Part shown: piece by piece, positions 60,753 to 64,000 of the stretch
Layout: every line of letters begins with the position of its first letter
Position numbering within the stretch: the stretch's first letter is position 1
NCBI GenBank assembly: GCA_032358165.1
Contig: JAALGY010000020.1
Location: 1,860,001 to 1,924,000 of the forward strand
Length of the DNA: 64,000 nucleotides
Source of the DNA: Diplosphaera chodatii
Taxonomy: Eukaryota > Chlorophyta > Trebouxiophyceae > Prasiolales > Stichococcaceae
Direction: 5' to 3'
Program-made: the position numbers and the translations under genes
The notes under the pieces: model-generated
What the model was told of the DNA's origin: nothing
Database searches by the model: none
Seen by the model: the letters and a program-made list of their open reading frames with translations, nothing else

Positions 60753-63012
60753 CTACGTGAGGTCCTTCTGCAGCTTTGCAGCCGGCGCAATGGCTGCCGC
60801 GGGCGCGGCGGTCTCGGGGATGCCCTTGCGGCCGCGCTCCGTGTCCAGGCGGTGGCAGGCCTTGGCGCGGCCCTCCTGCGCGATCTTGCACACCGAGTAG
60901 CACGGCTGGCCTGCACACCAGCACAGAGCCCTGCCACGTATTCATGCTGCACCACCACAACGACTGCATGAAGTGGAGACATAGGAATAGTCCAGGCGCA
61001 GCACAGCTGATCGCTGAATGCGGACAGGAGTAAGTTAACGAAGCTACAGCGTTGCTCATGCACACAGCCCACCATACACGGCGTCCTGCTCGATGGGCGG
61101 AGGCTCGACGCCGATCAGCATCTCGCACTCGAGGGTCTCGAAGTTGGGGTTCATCGTGAGCGGGATGTTGAAGGTGTTGGCAAAGAAGTCCTGCGTCGGC
61201 TTCTGCAAGCGCTGATAGGCAACGTTGCAGCAGATGTTGCATGGCACATGTGGCAGTTGACTCCCACAATGTCAAAGCGCAGTCCTTCCCGGAAGACTGC
61301 ATGCTCAGCGAGCCCCTCACCTTGCACAAGTTTGTGCAGATGCCTGCAGCAGCACAAGATAGCCACTTGAGCTGTGCCTCGCAAGCCTGCTGTTTCTGAC
61401 CGGACTGCTGCTCTGATGGCACCACAGGCTGCTTGACCCATGACGGCTAGGCTAGCTTCACATGTGCCACACGGATGCTGGTGCGCACCAGCGCAGGCGG
61501 TCGCCTCCAAGTAGCGGCACTTCTTGATCTTGACTTTGCTCTTCCACTTTACCGGCTTGCCCTGATGAGCAGGTTGGGTGCAAACTTTGCACAGAGGTTT
61601 CATATTCAAGGTTGTGACATAGGTGGTCACAACAGACTGAGCACTGGTACCAGAGCCCGCATCACCTCAAACATGACATCGAGCTCCTCCACTTCCATAG
61701 GGCCCACCAGCCAGGCGAAACCTGCACATCGACGATGCATGTGGATGTTGGAAGGTAGACATTCCAGAAGGCAGCAAAGTCACCATGCCATTCTTGAGTA
61801 TGGGGAAGACCCCGCCAGTAGCATGCAAATGTGACCAACGCACCCCACTGAGTGACCCAGGCATTGAACTCGGCGCCGAACTGCACGGCATCAGACTCCA
61901 GCCATCACAGCAGCTCCTTCGTTGCCCTTTGGCCATGTCCAGAGTACTACCACATGTTTGCCATACTCAGTGGTTGCCGCCAGGGATGTGCTTGTGCCAC
62001 GTCAAGATGACAACAGGAGCTGCACGAGGTGGCAGGGTCAGGCCGCAGCATGGCGGTCGCACCTTGCCCAGCGGGAACAGTGTGCGGAACGCATTCAGCG
62101 CACGATCCGGCAGCAGCGTCTCCAGCACATCTGCAGCCGGAACGTGATCAAACGCTTTTAGCACTCTGTGCTCCTGTGGTGACTACATACTGAGCTGTCT
62201 CCATGTGAGTCTGGCGATGTCCGGCAGTGCACCACCTGCGACGGTGAGGTGCTGGCCCAGCGTGTTGCGGCCGCGCATGATCTCCTTCGAGAGGTGCACG
62301 AACCCAGCGTATTCATCGCTGGAGGGCAGGCCTGCGGTGCGTCGCAGCATCCGTACCTCAGTCATATACTGACAACACTGTGTAACGCGCATGCTCCATG
62401 TGGTGCTGCTTCCTTATGATTAGTGATCCGACGCGAAGTCGTTGCCGCGTGTACGACAAGCAGGGATGTTTTGGCATGCCATAGTTTGCAACACTGCGAT
62501 GGGGATTCTCGCGCACATCATGAAGGCGAGCGAGCAAGGTGTCTGCAGCGCCGCTTGATTTGTATATAACAACAAAATCCACTCCGTGCAACAGCCGTAG
62601 TGACCACGCTTGCCCTTACCGAGCTCTCGTGCGATTGCGTCATTGAAGTACTTGATCATCCAGCGGTCCCACCAGTTGTCGTGGTATGTTTGCTTGTCCG
62701 CGAAGACCTGCAGTGCGAAAACACGTTGGCTGCGCTGCCAGGCAACGCATTTACGAAACTGCACCATGCATGGCGGCGCCTGAGGCGTTGCATGGCCTCA
62801 GAATAGGTAGAGCTCGCCTGCTCTGGTGTTCCAGTCTTGGAGGGAGTTGCAGGCGGAGCCGTGGGTCGCGGCATGCGCTGGGGTCGTGGAGGCCGTTGGA
62901 CAGCTCTCGAACCCGGCGCCGCAACGGCACTGCAGCCGCGCCTCGCTGAAGACAACGACGCCTTGCGCGATCGATTGCCGGGGAACAGCGTGGGTTCAGC
63001 TACAAGCTGCAT
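60753..63012 (-). CDS. D27-like carotenoid isomerase family protein, plastid-targeted
   Basis: Ten exons in phase give 328 residues: 62755-63012, 62620-62707, 62236-62331, 62063-62130, 61844-61880, 61666-61721, 61489-61561, 61321-61343, 61073-61202, 60753-60910. The first exon is a typical chloroplast transit peptide (RSRKASLSSARRGCSAVAA). The D27 (DUF4033) core follows: YHDNWWDRWMIKYFNDAIA, LPDRALNAFRTLFPLGK, FAWLVGPMEVEELDV, KKCRYLEATACAGICTNLCK, FNIPLTMNPNFETLECEM and YGQPCYSVCK. The Cys pattern of the iron-binding family is intact. Plant D27 isomerises all-trans to 9-cis beta-carotene in plastids on the way to strigolactones. Algae have several D27-like proteins whose substrates are less clear, so the exact reaction is not assigned. 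Exon 8 is only 23 bases. Confidence 0.92.
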
Positions 63013-63640
63013 CCTGCAGTACCTCAAAACCGGGTATTCGGTGCTGGCGTAGCTCAAACGGCGATTCAAATTTGCCAGGTGCACAGCGCACAACAGCACG
63101 ATCGCGGCCGGTACCCCGCAGTCAAAGGCGTAGATGCGCACTCTGTCGCACTTCGTAATGCTGAAACTGCGGCTTCTGTGCATGTGCGCCCCGCATCGGT
63201 TGCCAAGCCGAGTAGGGCAGTACATATGGAAGTGTCTGTTAAAATCCCAGGGCTTCAAGTGATTGTGGCTGCCGATTTGGCTTCTAGCAGAAGCTGCCGT
63301 TGAGTGTTACAGAAGCTGTGCCTTTCACGCAGCACCATCTATAACGACCGAAAGCTGCAGCCGGCCAACATCACATCCGCCGTGCAGCTGCAGGCGCGCT
63401 CATGAAATCTTGCGTTGCAGCAGGTTTAGGATGCCCTGCAGTCAGGACACCACTGTGCTGTCTCTGTTGTGCGTATCCACAGGAGCATGGCGGGGCAAAT
63501 CCCCAGGTGATTAGCGCTCTCCATTAACATTGGGCGAAGGGCCTCATGCATCGGCCATGTGGGGAGTCAGCAGCTGGGGCAGCACCCAAGGTGGATCAGC
63601 TGCATGCTGTAGACAGCCACTCCTCAGCCACACGTTTCAC
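63013..63640. other. Intergenic region
   Basis: About 630 bases between the YGGT-family stop and the D27-like start, both on the minus strand. It must hold the D27-like promoter. No specific site was recognised. Confidence 0.4.
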
Positions 63641-64000
63641 CTATGCCACAAGGCTGCGCACCTGAGGGCCAACCAGGATCTCGTTCGAGAAGCTCAGGAA
63701 CGCAAACCAGATGATCGGCGAGATGTCCACGCCGCCAACAGGGGGAATCAGGCGCCGCGTCGGCCCCAGCACCCACTCTGTTGGCTTCACCGCTGCTGAC
63801 CACGGCAGCTTCTTGCCGTTGACCTGTGGGCACAGGGGCAGCTTGCACCACAGGAAGCCCACACCGAGCTTGACAACTTCTCTTCCATGTTGCTGGTCCC
63901 TGGTGCGGCTGCTACTGCTTCTGCAGCTGCTCCTTCTGCAGCTGCTGCCGCTACAGCAATTGCACGCCACCGTCCAATAATACACGAATGGACTGCAAGT
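63641..64000 (-). CDS. YGGT/YCF19-family membrane protein (last exon; 5' part off window)
   Basis: The last exon, 63641-63823, begins after a CCCACAG acceptor and encodes 60 residues: GKKLPWSAAVKPTEWVLGPT, RRLIPPVGGVDISPIIWF and FLSFSNEILVGPQ. The PTE...GPTR...IPPVGGVD pattern and the closing hydrophobic span are the C-terminal half of YGGT proteins (YlmG/YCF19 in plants and cyanobacteria), thylakoid or envelope membrane proteins linked to nucleoid distribution, division or cytochrome biogenesis. The sequence at 63824-64000 is probably intron. The N-terminal span and transit peptide lie beyond the right edge. Confidence 0.85.
   Translation of the reverse strand, partial: TCSPFVYYWTVACNCCSGSSCRRSSCRSSSSRTRDQQHGREVVKLGVGFLWCKLPLCPQVNGKKLPWSAAVKPTEWVLGPTRRLIPPVGGVDISPIIWFAFLSFSNEILVGPQVRSLVA

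Noticed and set aside
60357..60971. 204-codon plus-strand open frame
   Set aside because: It runs antisense through the last D27-like exon and has no motif outside it.
1..64000. Transposon, provirus, CRISPR or bacterial operon
   Set aside because: No reverse transcriptase, transposase, integrase, long terminal repeats or regularly spaced repeats were seen. Gene structure is eukaryotic throughout.

Overview
The window reads as nuclear DNA of a green alga. It is GC-rich and dense with short GT-AG introns. Several products are plant/algal: a chloroplast thioredoxin z-like protein, a D27-like carotenoid isomerase homologue and a YGGT/YCF19-family protein. TTTAGGG-type telomere-like motifs sit in two introns, and TGTAA, the usual chlorophyte polyadenylation signal, follows some stop codons. 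A chlorophyte, probably a trebouxiophyte, is the best guess. Gene models were built by joining exons by eye: I required GT (rarely GC) donors, AG acceptors, matching phases and conserved family motifs.

Layout. 1-3788 (-): splicing factor with filamin repeat, RRM and RS tail, running off the left edge. 4069-5733 (-): TIP41-like phosphatase regulator. 6412-12341 (+): alpha/beta hydrolase with ubiquitin-interacting motifs. 12835-15831 (+): WDR18/Ipi3-like ribosome-biogenesis WD40 protein. 16547-19096 (-): secreted SGNH/PC-esterase-like protein. 20307-23136 (-) and 23843-28413 (+): two GEN1/Yen1-type Holliday-junction nucleases, head to head. 28716-29580 (-): Cpn10. 29947-33414 (+): CDP-diacylglycerol synthase. 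33924-34268 (-): TFIIA gamma. 34789-35564 (+): thioredoxin z-like. 36050-49005 and upstream (-): a giant kinesin-7/CENP-E-like motor. 49983-55522 (+): low-complexity protein with a LisH-like N-terminus. 56296-57468 and 58975-59695 (+): two adjacent single-span membrane proteins, each with a twin CX3C motif. 60753-63012 (-): D27-like. 63641 to the edge (-): YGGT family.

Most genes are unrelated housekeeping functions, as expected in a eukaryote, and I see no operon, CRISPR array, phage or transposon. Themes recur: genome and chromosome maintenance (two GEN1 nucleases, mitotic kinesin), RNA and ribosome work (SR-like factor, WDR18, TFIIA), and plastid or lipid functions (thioredoxin z, D27, YGGT, CDP-DAG synthase). 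The most distinctive items are the divergent GEN1-like pair with several identical exon lengths, the adjacent twin-CX3C membrane genes, the filamin-RRM-RS fusion, and the very long algal kinesin-7 with two KEN motifs.
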